A stretch of 64,000 nt of DNA from Sphingobacterium bovisgrunnientis. Its GTDB lineage: Bacteria; Bacteroidota; Bacteroidia; Sphingobacteriales; Sphingobacteriaceae. Location: the NCBI RefSeq assembly GCF_009829085.1, contig NZ_WUQY01000002.1, positions 173,331-237,330 on the forward strand, given 5' to 3'. Under the pieces are notes generated by a model, which was not told the origin of the DNA, did not search any database, and was given only the letters and a program-made list of their open reading frames with translations. Position 1 is the first letter of the stretch, and every line of letters starts with the position of its first letter. Both the position numbers and the translations under genes were made by a program. Of the stretch, positions 37,159-45,687 are shown one piece after another.

Positions 37159-38271
37159 TTATTCTACTACTTTACCTTTGAAATAAACCGCATCGACATT
37201 GAAATCTGCATCAAATACTAGCACATTTGCTACTGATCCTTCATCCAAACGTCCTAAATCTCGACGATCAATTAAATTAGCCGGATATAATGTAGCCATT
37301 CTTAAAGCTTCATCTAACGGAATATTGACTTTTTGAACACAATTTTGCACTGCTTTAAGCATAGTAAGCGCCGAACCTGAAAGCGTACCATCTGGCAAAA
37401 CATAGTGATCTCCGTTCAAAATATGGTGATAAATATCTTTCTCACATTTCGCTACTGCGTCAGTAATCAAGAAAAGACGTTCTTTCATCATTTCTTTACT
37501 AATCTTTACAGCTTCATAATCCACATGAATTCCATCGACAATTATAGAAGCGTTAACAAACGAGTGTGTATACGTCGCTCCTGGCAATCCGACATTACGG
37601 TGGTGAAGTGGAGACATGGCGTTCCAAAGATGTGTAACAGTTTTTATTCCTTTATCAAAGGATAATTTTGCCTCTTCTAAAGTTGCGTTACTGTGTCCTG
37701 CACTTAACAATATATTTTCTGCTTGCAGGTATGCCATACATTCATCTTGCATCAACTCAGGCGCAACAGTCATCATCTGAACAGCTCCATTATGATCAGC
37801 TAAAAGATCTTCCAAAATTGGCAATGTAGCTTCTTTAATCAACTCTGCTGGATGCGCCCCTCGTTTACTTGGATTAAGAAACGGACCTTCCAGATGCAAT
37901 CCCAAAGAGACTTTTGGTTCAGCAGTTTGATAAACTTTAATAGCTTTTTTAAAAAGATCGATGGTATTGGTAGCTAAGGTCAGGTAAAATGAGGTACAAC
38001 CTTGTCTTAAAAGCAATTTTTCAATTTGATGTATAGACTCGATTGTTAATTCTGCTGAATACAGCTGATCTCCAGTACCATATATTTGCAAGTCAATCAA
38101 GCCAGAACAGATATTTTTGCCTTCTACATCAATTTTTTCATAATCGGCAGGAATAGCATCATCTTCTACTATAGCTGATATCTTCTCGTCCTCGATTAGT
38201 AATGCTTTGTTAATAAAAGTATTATTACCTGTATAAATAATACCATTGGTTAATGCAATTTTGCTTTTCAT
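37159..38271 (-). CDS. nagA: N-acetylglucosamine-6-phosphate deacetylase NagA
   Basis: Cytosolic amidohydrolase converting GlcNAc-6-P to GlcN-6-P and acetate; it consumes the product of MurQ. The 370 residues are family-typical. Landmarks are SGLIDLQIYGTG (56-67), the metal ligand E128 in HLEGPFLNPSKRGAHP, H193 in SAGHSNAT, H214 in VTHLWNAMSP and the catalytic D271 in LITDAVA. The C-terminal composite domain (about 285-370) closes the barrel. The ATG at 38271 is unambiguous. It is divergent from the small protein/RidA genes across an 82-bp gap, in which no canonical promoter is evident on this strand. Confidence 0.96.
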   Translation of the reverse strand: MKSKIALTNGIIYTGNNTFINKALLIEDEKISAIVEDDAIPADYEKIDVEGKNICSGLIDLQIYGTGDQLYSAELTIESIHQIEKLLLRQGCTSFYLTLATNTIDLFKKAIKVYQTAEPKVSLGLHLEGPFLNPSKRGAHPAELIKEATLPILEDLLADHNGAVQMMTVAPELMQDECMAYLQAENILLSAGHSNATLEEAKLSFDKGIKTVTHLWNAMSPLHHRNVGLPGATYTHSFVNASIIVDGIHVDYEAVKISKEMMKERLFLITDAVAKCEKDIYHHILNGDHYVLPDGTLSGSALTMLKAVQNCVQKVNIPLDEALRMATLYPANLIDRRDLGRLDEGSVANVLVFDADFNVDAVYFKGKVVE

Positions 38272-38353
38272 AATTTTGCAATAATACTAAAAGCTTTTGG
38301 AATTTGTATTTACACCTGTTGGATTGTAACTTAGACAAATCATAGTCTTAGAA

Positions 38354-38470
38354 ATGAAAAAAGCGGACAATACAAAACCAACTTCCATTCGCGTGATGTA
38401 TATTATCAACGCGATTGCAATCATTTTATTTCTACTCGGAATTATTTATAAAATATTTATAGACAAATAA
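38354..38470 (+). CDS. Small single-pass membrane protein, 38 residues
   Basis: A 38-codon frame from ATG 38354 to TAA, with a charged N-terminus (MKKADNTKPTSIR) and one hydrophobic helix (about residues 14-34), ending KIFIDK. It stops 2 bp before the ridA ATG, the spacing of translationally coupled genes, which argues that it is real. I do not recognise a family, and its function is unknown. Confidence 0.55.
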   Translation: MKKADNTKPTSIRVMYIINAIAIILFLLGIIYKIFIDK

Positions 38471-38472
38471 TC

Positions 38473-38859
38473 ATGTCACAAAAAGTTATTATCAATACAG
38501 TCAAAGCGCCTGCAGCTATTGGCCCTTACAATCAAGCCATAAAAGCAGATAAAACATTATTCGTATCCGGACAGATTCCTTTGATTCCAGAAACGATGGA
38601 ATTAATTAATACAGGAATTCAGGACGAAACACACCAAGTGTTTAAAAATATCCAAGCCATTCTAACAGAAGCAGGATATGCTTTCGAAGATGTGGTGAAA
38701 GCTTCTATCTTTCTAAGCGATATGGGTGATTTTGCTGCTGTGAATGAAATTTATGCGCAATACTTTACAACAAATCAACCTGCGCGTGAGTGCGTAGCGG
38801 TGAAGACATTACCAAAAAATGTAAATGTAGAAATCTCTGTAATTGCTTGGAAAGCATAA
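38473..38859 (+). CDS. ridA: RidA family reactive enamine/imine deaminase
   Basis: Cytosolic trimeric YjgF/RidA protein that hydrolyses reactive enamines and imines released by PLP enzymes such as serine/threonine dehydratases. The 128 residues match the family length. IGPYNQAIKADKTLFVSGQIPL occupies about 16-37 (landmark only), with the key R105 in ARECVAV and E120 in VNVEISV. It follows a 38-residue membrane protein by 2 bp and ends in a good terminator. An L-serine dehydratase, a typical source of its substrates, is encoded at 47287-48714, though not in the same operon. Confidence 0.95.
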   Translation: MSQKVIINTVKAPAAIGPYNQAIKADKTLFVSGQIPLIPETMELINTGIQDETHQVFKNIQAILTEAGYAFEDVVKASIFLSDMGDFAAVNEIYAQYFTTNQPARECVAVKTLPKNVNVEISVIAWKA

Positions 38860-38880
38860 ACAAAAAATACATTTCTGAAG

Positions 38881-38914
38881 AGCTGCTTTGTTTCAATACC
38901 AAAGCAGCTTTTTT
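38881..38914 (+). terminator. Terminator of the ridA unit
   Basis: A 10-bp stem (38881-38890 with 38900-38909) and a 9-nt loop is followed by six T. Confidence 0.85.
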
Positions 38915-38979
38915 ATTTTTTTCTCCTTTTTCTAAAAAAATCTTTTCTTCCCTGGTAACAAAAAAATAAACCTGTTGAT

Positions 38980-39023
38980 ATACTATTGAAACTGATTGTA
39001 AAACATTTAAAATTCAATAGTAT
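38980..39023 (+). repeat. 11-bp inverted repeat overlapping the start codon of the 39022 gene
   Basis: ATACTATTGAA (38980-38990) and TTCAATAGTAT (39013-39023) are perfect inverse copies 22 bp apart. The right arm covers the first two bases of the ATG. It could be an operator or an mRNA hairpin that hides the start. The left arm also contains TACTATTG, one mismatch from a -7 box. Confidence 0.6.
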
Positions 39024-40017
39024 GAAAACGAAATTAAACTCAAAATTATTTGCACTTGTAGCTTGTGCAACTATTACATTCTCTTCCTGCAAAAATGAAA
39101 CAGAATCTGTATCATTACTGGCAAACCCATCTGCTGTAGGCTTCGCTGATCTTCGCAAAAATGCATTAGCAGACATTACAATCACCAAATCTTTTAAAGC
39201 TGAAGATGGAATTACTTTTGAAACAGATAAAGGAACAGAAATAAGAATCTCACCTAACTGTCTACGAGACAACAGTGGAAATGTGGTGTCTGGTGATGTG
39301 AACCTTTCCTTTGTAGAAATGTATGACCGCGGCAATATGGCTGCTACAAACAAACCATTGATGGGTAAAAATAGCACCGGAGAATTATTACCATTGGTGA
39401 CTGGCGGTCAATTTAATATTGGAGTAACTAAAGGAAATCAAAAATTAAGATCAGGATGTCCATTCTTTGTTGATATTCCAGCGGCACTTACTGGTGTAAT
39501 AGACCAAGACATGAAACTTTGGAGGGGTAATATTGATGAAGACGGAGAACTTGCTTGGGATGAAGTGAAGCGTGATGCTGGAGGCCAAGGTAAAGAAGCA
39601 GGTATTAATGTAAATACAGAATCTGCAACTTACCATGTTTGGGCTTCAGAATTTGGCTTGACAAATGTAGATCGTTTCTACAATGACGCTAGACCAAAAA
39701 CTCAAATCAAAGTTACTGTTCCGGCACAATATAACATGTCAAATGCCGCGGTATACCTTTCATATGAAGGTGAGCGAAATGTCTTAGCACGTTTGGATAC
39801 ATATGATTCAGTTGAGAAATACTTTAGCGAGCATTACGGTTACATCCCAGTTGGTCTAAATCTTCATGTGATCTTCACTTCTGAAAGCAATGGATCATTA
39901 ATATACGCAATCAAAAAAGTAACTATTGTTGCCAATGGTGTAATTAATATCTCTGAATCCGACCTAGATATTACTTCAAAATCCAACTTGGTTAATATTA
40001 TTAATAACTTAAACTAA
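39022..40017 (+). CDS. Hypothetical lipoprotein
   Basis: A lipoprotein of 331 residues from the ATG at 39022, which starts the signal peptide (MKTKLNSKLFALVACATITFSSC, lipobox TFSSC, Cys 23). An earlier in-frame ATG at 38986 would only add residues before the signal. I recognise no family with confidence. Residues about 60-130 look like a beta-sandwich (DGITFETDKGTEIRISPNCL), followed by blocks resembling domains seen in large Bacteroidetes surface proteins (GGQFNIGVTKGNQKL, ATYHVWASEFGLTNVDRF). An 11-bp inverted repeat spans the start codon. A hairpin terminator follows. It is a single-gene unit with no functional hint from neighbours. Confidence 0.7.
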   Translation: MKTKLNSKLFALVACATITFSSCKNETESVSLLANPSAVGFADLRKNALADITITKSFKAEDGITFETDKGTEIRISPNCLRDNSGNVVSGDVNLSFVEMYDRGNMAATNKPLMGKNSTGELLPLVTGGQFNIGVTKGNQKLRSGCPFFVDIPAALTGVIDQDMKLWRGNIDEDGELAWDEVKRDAGGQGKEAGINVNTESATYHVWASEFGLTNVDRFYNDARPKTQIKVTVPAQYNMSNAAVYLSYEGERNVLARLDTYDSVEKYFSEHYGYIPVGLNLHVIFTSESNGSLIYAIKKVTIVANGVINISESDLDITSKSNLVNIINNLN

Positions 40018-40041
40018 TCCCAATTTATAATAGTATCATTT

Positions 40042-40073
40042 AGTGAGAGCCATTTTTAGGAATGACTCTCACT
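40042..40073 (+). terminator. Hairpin terminator after the 39022 lipoprotein gene
   Basis: Stem AGTGAGAG/CTCTCACT is extended by CATT/AATG across one mismatch and followed by ATTTAT. The T-tract is modest. Confidence 0.6.
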
Positions 40074-40136
40074 ATTTATAATTGTAACGGAATATATTTT
40101 CGATCCGTTCTATTTTAGAATTATAAACTGCCCATT

Positions 40137-40811
40137 ATGAAACAACTATTAATTTCCGTACTATTATTCACAATATTAAGTTGCAAAAAAGAAGAAAAAA
40201 CACAAGAATATTGGCAACAGAAAACTACAGAAACCTACAACAAATTAGTAAGTCTCTCTGACAAGTATACGTGTGCTGATATGCCAAATATTTCAATTAA
40301 ACCCATAAAAGAGTACACATGTACTTCTTATGTACTAGTACACAAAAGTGATGACGCAAAATTCGATAAGCTATTAAACGAATATGAGTACTATCATAAA
40401 AAATTAAAAGAATCAGGTTATTACAGTACTATCTCAATGTTGTGCGCAGATCTTTATCCTGTAAGAATAGATTGTAAAGAAGGAAAATCTAAAATAGTTT
40501 ATCTACAAGAACTAAACTCAGAAGAGCTTCAAGTTGAAATGGCAAAATTATACGATGATATTAAAAAACATTATGATAACACTTCATGCAACAATCCAAA
40601 TGATTGGCTGGGCATAACATTGTTGACAGAAGAATCTGTAGAAGCTATTGCTCTAAAAAAAGGAGATACCAATTTTAATTACAAAGTAAACACTTATAAT
40701 CAAGCTATTGTAAGAAAATTAAGATCTGAAGGAAAGGAAAAAGAATTTGATACTACAGATAAAATCGTAGTAAAATGCGAAAACAATAAAGCGATAGCAG
40801 AGTTTGAATAA
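40137..40811 (+). CDS. Hypothetical lipoprotein, lysine-rich
   Basis: A 224-residue protein with a short signal peptide (MKQLLISVLLFTILSC, Cys 16) and then a highly charged KKEEKTQEYW start. Several cysteines in the mature part (TCADMP, EYTCTSYV, LCADLYPVRIDC, TSCNNPNDW, VKCENN) could form disulfides in the periplasm. The ATG is the only reasonable start. I do not recognise a family. It stands between terminators and the recG gene with 119 and 51 bp gaps, and neighbours give no clue to function. Confidence 0.65.
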   Translation: MKQLLISVLLFTILSCKKEEKTQEYWQQKTTETYNKLVSLSDKYTCADMPNISIKPIKEYTCTSYVLVHKSDDAKFDKLLNEYEYYHKKLKESGYYSTISMLCADLYPVRIDCKEGKSKIVYLQELNSEELQVEMAKLYDDIKKHYDNTSCNNPNDWLGITLLTEESVEAIALKKGDTNFNYKVNTYNQAIVRKLRSEGKEKEFDTTDKIVVKCENNKAIAEFE

Positions 40812-40862
40812 AATCCAACAAAACACACTATAATATTTTTTGTAATTTAGCCATTCTTAGGA

Positions 40863-42968
40863 ATGGCTGATTTATCTTTAATTACTCCCATAGAATACCT
40901 CAAAGGTGTAGGTCCGCAAAAGGCCGATGTACTCAAAAAAGAGTTGCAGCTATTTACTATTGGCGATTTATTGCAATATTATCCTTTTCGCTATATTGAC
41001 CGCACCAAATTCCACAAGATTCGTCAACTGCATCCCGATTTGTTTGGGGCTCAGGTTTTAGGACGATTGATTCAGCTGAAAGAAGTTGGTGAAAAAAAAG
41101 CAAAACGACTTGTGGGCATTTTCAAAGACGACACTGGCTCTATGGAATTGGTTTGGTTTCAAAGCGTGACTTTTTTACAGAAAAGCTTAAAAGTTGGGGC
41201 TGCTTATATTATCTACGGAAAACCAACGGAATTTAATGGTCAGATTTCCATTACACATCCCGAAATCGAATTGTACAATTCGCAAGAGAAGAAAATCGGT
41301 AATCTGACAATGCAGCCCGTCTATTCTTCAACAGAAAAATTGAAGAAATTCAATCTTGACACAAAGGGAATTCAACGATTGCAACAAACGGCACTTGAAA
41401 CTACATACAGAAGTTTTAGAGAAACATTGCCTGACTATTTGGTCGATAAACACAATCTTTTACCCTATCCAAAAGCTTTACTTTCCATTCATTTTCCACA
41501 AAATGTGGATGATTTGAATGCTGCTATTCGACGAATGAAATTTGAAGAATTATTCTTTATTCAACTTCGATTATTACGCAACAAACAGCTAAATACGCAA
41601 AAATATAAAGGCCATCGTTTCGATAAAGTCGGCGAAAAATTTAATACTTTTTTCAATACCAGATTACCATTTCCACTCACAAATGCACAGAAACGTGTAG
41701 TCAAAGAAATTCGTATTGACACCAATACAGGTGCGCAAATGAATCGCTTGGTGCAAGGGGATGTTGGTTCAGGAAAGACTGTTGTCGCGCTGATGAGTAT
41801 GTTGATTGCAATTGATAACGGCTATCAAGCCTGTATGATGGCACCCACAGAAATTCTAGCTACACAGCATTACAATGGGTTGAAGGAATTGTTAGGTGAG
41901 GATATTTGCAATATCAAATTGCTTACCGGCTCCACTACTACGAAAGAACGTCGAATAATCCACCAAGAGCTGGAAGAAGGCACATTAGATATTTTAATTG
42001 GAACACATGCCTTGATTGAAGATAAAGTAAAATTCAAGAATATAGGTTTTGTGGTGATCGATGAGCAGCATCGTTTTGGTGTAGAACAGCGCGCAAAATT
42101 ATGGCGCAAAAACACGATTCCACCACATATGTTGGTGATGACAGCCACGCCGATTCCACGAACTTTGGCGATGACGCTGTACGGGGATTTGGATATTTCT
42201 ATTATTGACGAATTGCCAGCGGGTCGTAAACCAATTAAAACTGTTCATTTTTTCGAAAATCAGCGACTGCGTGTTTTTGGGTTTATGCGCGAAGAGATTG
42301 CCAAAGGTAGACAGGTGTACATCGTTTATCCGTTGATAAAAGAAAGTGAAAAGCTTGATTTATTGAATCTAGAAGCAGGTTTAGAAAGCTTACAAAAGGA
42401 ATTTCCGCTGCCACAATTTAAAATCAGTATTGTGCATGGCAAAATGCCAGTGAAGGATAAAGATTTTGAAATGCAACGCTTCGTAAAAGGCGAAACGCAG
42501 ATCATGGTAGCTACAACTGTAATTGAAGTTGGGGTAAATGTTCCGAATGCTTCTGTGATGGTCATAGAGAATTCCGAAAGATTTGGCTTATCACAGTTGC
42601 ACCAATTGCGTGGTCGTGTTGGTCGTGGCGCTGAACAGTCGTTTTGTATTCTCATGTCGGGCAATAAGTTGAGTAAAGAAGGACGTACACGATTGGAAAC
42701 CATGGTGCGCACAAATGATGGCTTTGAAATTGCAGAAGTGGACTTAGAGTTACGAGGCCCAGGTGATATTTCAGGTACACAGCAATCAGGCGTACTGGAC
42801 ATGAAAATTGCGGATTTGGCAAAAGATCAAAAAATCTTAGCAGAAGCCCGAAATTCTGTCATCGAAATCTTTAAAACTGATCCAAATCTATCTCTTTCAG
42901 AAAATCAGATTTTATTGAATTACTTAAATCAGCGCAATCTAGGTATTTCTTGGGATAAAATTTCCTGA
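40863..42968 (+). CDS. recG: ATP-dependent DNA helicase RecG
   Basis: Cytosolic helicase that regresses stalled forks and processes branched DNA. At 701 residues it has the family length. An N-terminal wedge/OB region (about 60-170) carries PFRYIDRTKF. Helicase motif I, GDVGSGKT, is near residue 300, followed by MAPTEILA. Motif II, IDEQHRFG, is near 400, then TATPIPRTLAMTLYGDLD, and the motif VI region reads QLHQLRGRVGRG. The C-terminal TRG region includes DLELRGPGDISGTQQSG. It starts 51 bp after the preceding lipoprotein stop. Confidence 0.98.
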   Translation: MADLSLITPIEYLKGVGPQKADVLKKELQLFTIGDLLQYYPFRYIDRTKFHKIRQLHPDLFGAQVLGRLIQLKEVGEKKAKRLVGIFKDDTGSMELVWFQSVTFLQKSLKVGAAYIIYGKPTEFNGQISITHPEIELYNSQEKKIGNLTMQPVYSSTEKLKKFNLDTKGIQRLQQTALETTYRSFRETLPDYLVDKHNLLPYPKALLSIHFPQNVDDLNAAIRRMKFEELFFIQLRLLRNKQLNTQKYKGHRFDKVGEKFNTFFNTRLPFPLTNAQKRVVKEIRIDTNTGAQMNRLVQGDVGSGKTVVALMSMLIAIDNGYQACMMAPTEILATQHYNGLKELLGEDICNIKLLTGSTTTKERRIIHQELEEGTLDILIGTHALIEDKVKFKNIGFVVIDEQHRFGVEQRAKLWRKNTIPPHMLVMTATPIPRTLAMTLYGDLDISIIDELPAGRKPIKTVHFFENQRLRVFGFMREEIAKGRQVYIVYPLIKESEKLDLLNLEAGLESLQKEFPLPQFKISIVHGKMPVKDKDFEMQRFVKGETQIMVATTVIEVGVNVPNASVMVIENSERFGLSQLHQLRGRVGRGAEQSFCILMSGNKLSKEGRTRLETMVRTNDGFEIAEVDLELRGPGDISGTQQSGVLDMKIADLAKDQKILAEARNSVIEIFKTDPNLSLSENQILLNYLNQRNLGISWDKIS

Positions 42969-43002
42969 CATTAGTGTTTCAATTCGAAAGTAGGTATTTC
43001 TG

Positions 43003-43010
43003 TATATTTG
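43003..43010 (+). promoter_or_regulatory. -7 promoter box immediately ahead of the MscS-type gene
   Basis: TATATTTG is a perfect TAnnTTTG box that ends 8 bp before the ATG at 43019. The -33 box is weak. It implies a leader of only a few bases and argues against the upstream in-frame ATG at 42974. Confidence 0.5.
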
Positions 43011-43018
43011 CATTACTT

Positions 43019-44344
43019 ATGGAAAACCCCGATTTATCGAATATTGCGTCCGAGCAAATTAGTGATTTATACCAAGAAATTTTTAATACACTCATTTATC
43101 TTGGTGGCACGAACAAATTAACACACATACTGACTACAATCACTTTATTAGTAAGCGTTGTCATTATTTTGCTCATTACAGATTTTATTTTTAGAAAAGT
43201 TCTTAAAACTTTATTTATTAAAATCATCAGTAGTTCAAAGACAATTTGGGATGATAAATTACTGGATAATAAAGTCTTAGATGATTTTAGTCATTTAGTA
43301 TTAATCATCATAGCTCAGCAAACTGTACCACATTTATTTATCGGCTTTAACTCGTTTCGAGAGATTCTAATTAAATCTTTAGGTATAATTGTGGTTGTTG
43401 CTGTTTACAAACTTTCAAATGCTTTACTAAAAACGCTTCGAGACATATTAAAAACCTCTAAAGCATTTTTTGACAAACCCCTTGATAGTTATTTACAGGT
43501 TATTCAGATTTTCTTAATATTTGTTGTATTCACTGTTTCATTTTCAATCATTACAGGCAATTCGCCCTGGTCATTTTTGGTTTCCTTAGGTGCAGCTTCA
43601 GCTATTTTGATGTTGGTTTTCAAGGACACGATTTTGGGCTTCGTGGCGAGTATTCAAGTTTCTGCGAATGATTCTGTGCGTGTAGGGGACTGGATTGAAA
43701 TGCAAAAATATGGTGCTGATGGCAGTGTTGTTCAAATAAATTTGAATAATGTGAAAGTTCAAAACTTCGACAAAACCATTGTCACACTTCCTACTCACGC
43801 TTTACTAAGCGACTCCTTCAAAAATTACCGGGGTATGCAGCAGTCAGGTGGTAGAAGAATTAAGCGTGCTATTTTCATCAAGATATCTTCTATTCGCTAT
43901 TTGAATTCCAATGAAATTGAAGAGCTAAAGAAAATTCATTTGCTAAGAGATTTTATAAGTACCCGAGAGGAAGAAATTGCAAGATACAATGCCTTACATG
44001 ACGTAGACGAAAGCGTAAAAGTAAATGGACGCAGAATTACGAATATCGGTTTATTTAGAGCATATATCGAAGCTTATTTAAGGAATAACAAGAATATTCA
44101 CAAAGAATATCCGCTGATGGTGCGTCATCTAGCGCCTACGGAGCATGGATTACCACTGGAGGTATATGCTTTTACTCAAGGAACAGAGTGGTTGTACTAT
44201 GAAGGCGTAATGGCGGATTTGTTCGATCATATATTCGCTGCTATTAAATTCTTTCACTTGGAGATATTTGAACTTCCAGCTTCGGATGATTTAAGGGCTA
44301 GAGTAACGCAATTACCAAATTTCGATAAACATATTATCAACTAA
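43019..44344 (+). CDS. Mechanosensitive ion channel of the MscS family (YbdG-like)
   Basis: Inner-membrane channel that opens under membrane tension in hypo-osmotic shock. From the ATG at 43019 it is 441 residues; an ATG at 42974 lies upstream of the apparent promoter box and adds 15 residues. Five hydrophobic segments precede the pore helix SLGAASAILMLVFKDTILGFVAS (landmark near residues 190-212). A cytosolic MscS beta domain then follows with VGDWIEM, DGSVVQINLNNVKVQNFDKT and the typical LPTHALL and FKNYR. The long N-terminal membrane region and the C-terminal RAYIEAYLRNN and RHLAPTEHGLPLEVYAF blocks resemble E. coli YbdG. It is 50 bp after recG. Confidence 0.9.
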   Translation: MENPDLSNIASEQISDLYQEIFNTLIYLGGTNKLTHILTTITLLVSVVIILLITDFIFRKVLKTLFIKIISSSKTIWDDKLLDNKVLDDFSHLVLIIIAQQTVPHLFIGFNSFREILIKSLGIIVVVAVYKLSNALLKTLRDILKTSKAFFDKPLDSYLQVIQIFLIFVVFTVSFSIITGNSPWSFLVSLGAASAILMLVFKDTILGFVASIQVSANDSVRVGDWIEMQKYGADGSVVQINLNNVKVQNFDKTIVTLPTHALLSDSFKNYRGMQQSGGRRIKRAIFIKISSIRYLNSNEIEELKKIHLLRDFISTREEEIARYNALHDVDESVKVNGRRITNIGLFRAYIEAYLRNNKNIHKEYPLMVRHLAPTEHGLPLEVYAFTQGTEWLYYEGVMADLFDHIFAAIKFFHLEIFELPASDDLRARVTQLPNFDKHIIN

Positions 44345-44415
44345 GTTGTTAATATCTAAGATTTATTACGGCAAGGATTAGCGTCTACATTTTTATTTAT
44401 TGCCATCTAAAAAAC

Positions 44416-44423
44416 TATCTTTG
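44416..44423 (+). promoter_or_regulatory. -7 promoter box of the hflX-lipB unit
   Basis: TATCTTTG is a perfect TAnnTTTG match 68 bp before the hflX ATG. The -33 region is only T-rich. Confidence 0.45.
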
Positions 44424-44491
44424 TTTATCATATGTTAGGACAAGAGCGTAATTTTGAGTTCATTGTTCTAATATCAGTTTAAAAAATATTT

Positions 44492-45685
44492 ATGTCGAAA
44501 AGATTCAAATTAGTAGATACAGCACCCAAGAAAGAAACAGCTATTTTAGTGTCGGTAATTACGCCTGATGTATCCGATCAAATGGCTCAAGATTACTTGA
44601 CGGAATTGGAGTTTTTGGTTCAAACTGCAGGTGCGGAAACTGTAAAAGTATTCACGCAAAAATTGCAGAAACCAGAACATGCTACTTTTGTGGGAACAGG
44701 AAAATTAGAAGACATCAGGGAATATGCTGAAGCAGAAGAGGTGGATATGGTCATTTTTGACGATGAACTGACACCTTCGCAATTGCGTAATATTGAGCGT
44801 GAATTGAAACGTAAAATATTAGACCGCTCGAGTTTAATTTTGGATATTTTCGCGAGCCACGCACAGACAGCACAAGCAAAAACGCAAGTTGAATTAGCGC
44901 AGTTGCAATACTTATACCCAAGATTAACACGTATGTGGACCCACTTGGAACGTCAGCGTGGTGGTATCGGTATGCGTGGTCCTGGTGAATCACAGATTGA
45001 GACGGATAGACGTATCATTTTGGATAAGATTTCCTTGCTAAAAGAAAAACTGAAAACCATCGATAAGCAAAACGCTACGCAACGCAAAAATCGTGGCGAC
45101 ATGATTCGTGTTGCCTTAGTTGGTTATACTAACGTCGGAAAATCGACCATTTTGAATATGATTTCAAAGGCTGAGGTTTATATCGAAAACAAACTTTTTG
45201 CAACATTGGATACTACTGTACGCAAAGTAGTAATTGATAATCTTCCATTCTTGTTATCAGATACTGTTGGATTTATTCGCAAATTACCGCATCATTTGGT
45301 AGAATCTTTCAAATCGACATTGGATGAAGTGCGTGAAGCTGATGTTTTGATTCATGTGGTGGATATTTCACATCCGAACTTTGAAGATCATATTATAGCG
45401 GTAAACGAAACGTTGAAAGACATTAATGCGCTAGATAAACCTACTATCACTGTTTTTAATAAGATAGATGCATTTAAACCAGCTGTCGAAGTCGACGAAA
45501 ACGGCGAGGAAATCAAAGTGACGTTGGATGATTTTAGAAATTCTTGGATGGCTAAAAATTCGGATCCTGCGATTTTCTTATCTGCTACGAACAAAACCAA
45601 CATCGAAGAATTTAAAGAAAAGCTTTACGAGATAATCTCTAAAATGCACAATGCACGTTATCCGTATAATAATTTGTTGTATTAA
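44492..45685 (+). CDS. hflX: Ribosome-associated GTPase HflX
   Basis: GTPase that binds the 50S subunit and rescues stalled or heat-stressed ribosomes. The 397 residues show the N-terminal HflX domain (about 15-110, with EHATFVGTGKLEDI). A glycine-rich linker reads ERQRGGIGMRGPGESQIETDRR. The G domain has Walker A GYTNVGKST near 210, DTVGFIRKLPHHLVESF as the G3 region, and NKID as G4. The C-terminus is of normal length. It lies 2 bp before lipB, so the two are co-transcribed. Confidence 0.97.
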   Translation: MSKRFKLVDTAPKKETAILVSVITPDVSDQMAQDYLTELEFLVQTAGAETVKVFTQKLQKPEHATFVGTGKLEDIREYAEAEEVDMVIFDDELTPSQLRNIERELKRKILDRSSLILDIFASHAQTAQAKTQVELAQLQYLYPRLTRMWTHLERQRGGIGMRGPGESQIETDRRIILDKISLLKEKLKTIDKQNATQRKNRGDMIRVALVGYTNVGKSTILNMISKAEVYIENKLFATLDTTVRKVVIDNLPFLLSDTVGFIRKLPHHLVESFKSTLDEVREADVLIHVVDISHPNFEDHIIAVNETLKDINALDKPTITVFNKIDAFKPAVEVDENGEEIKVTLDDFRNSWMAKNSDPAIFLSATNKTNIEEFKEKLYEIISKMHNARYPYNNLLY

Positions 45686-45687
45686 TA

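Noticed and set aside
42326..42802. 158-codon open frame opposite recG
   Set aside because: It is an antisense shadow of the helicase motor domain.
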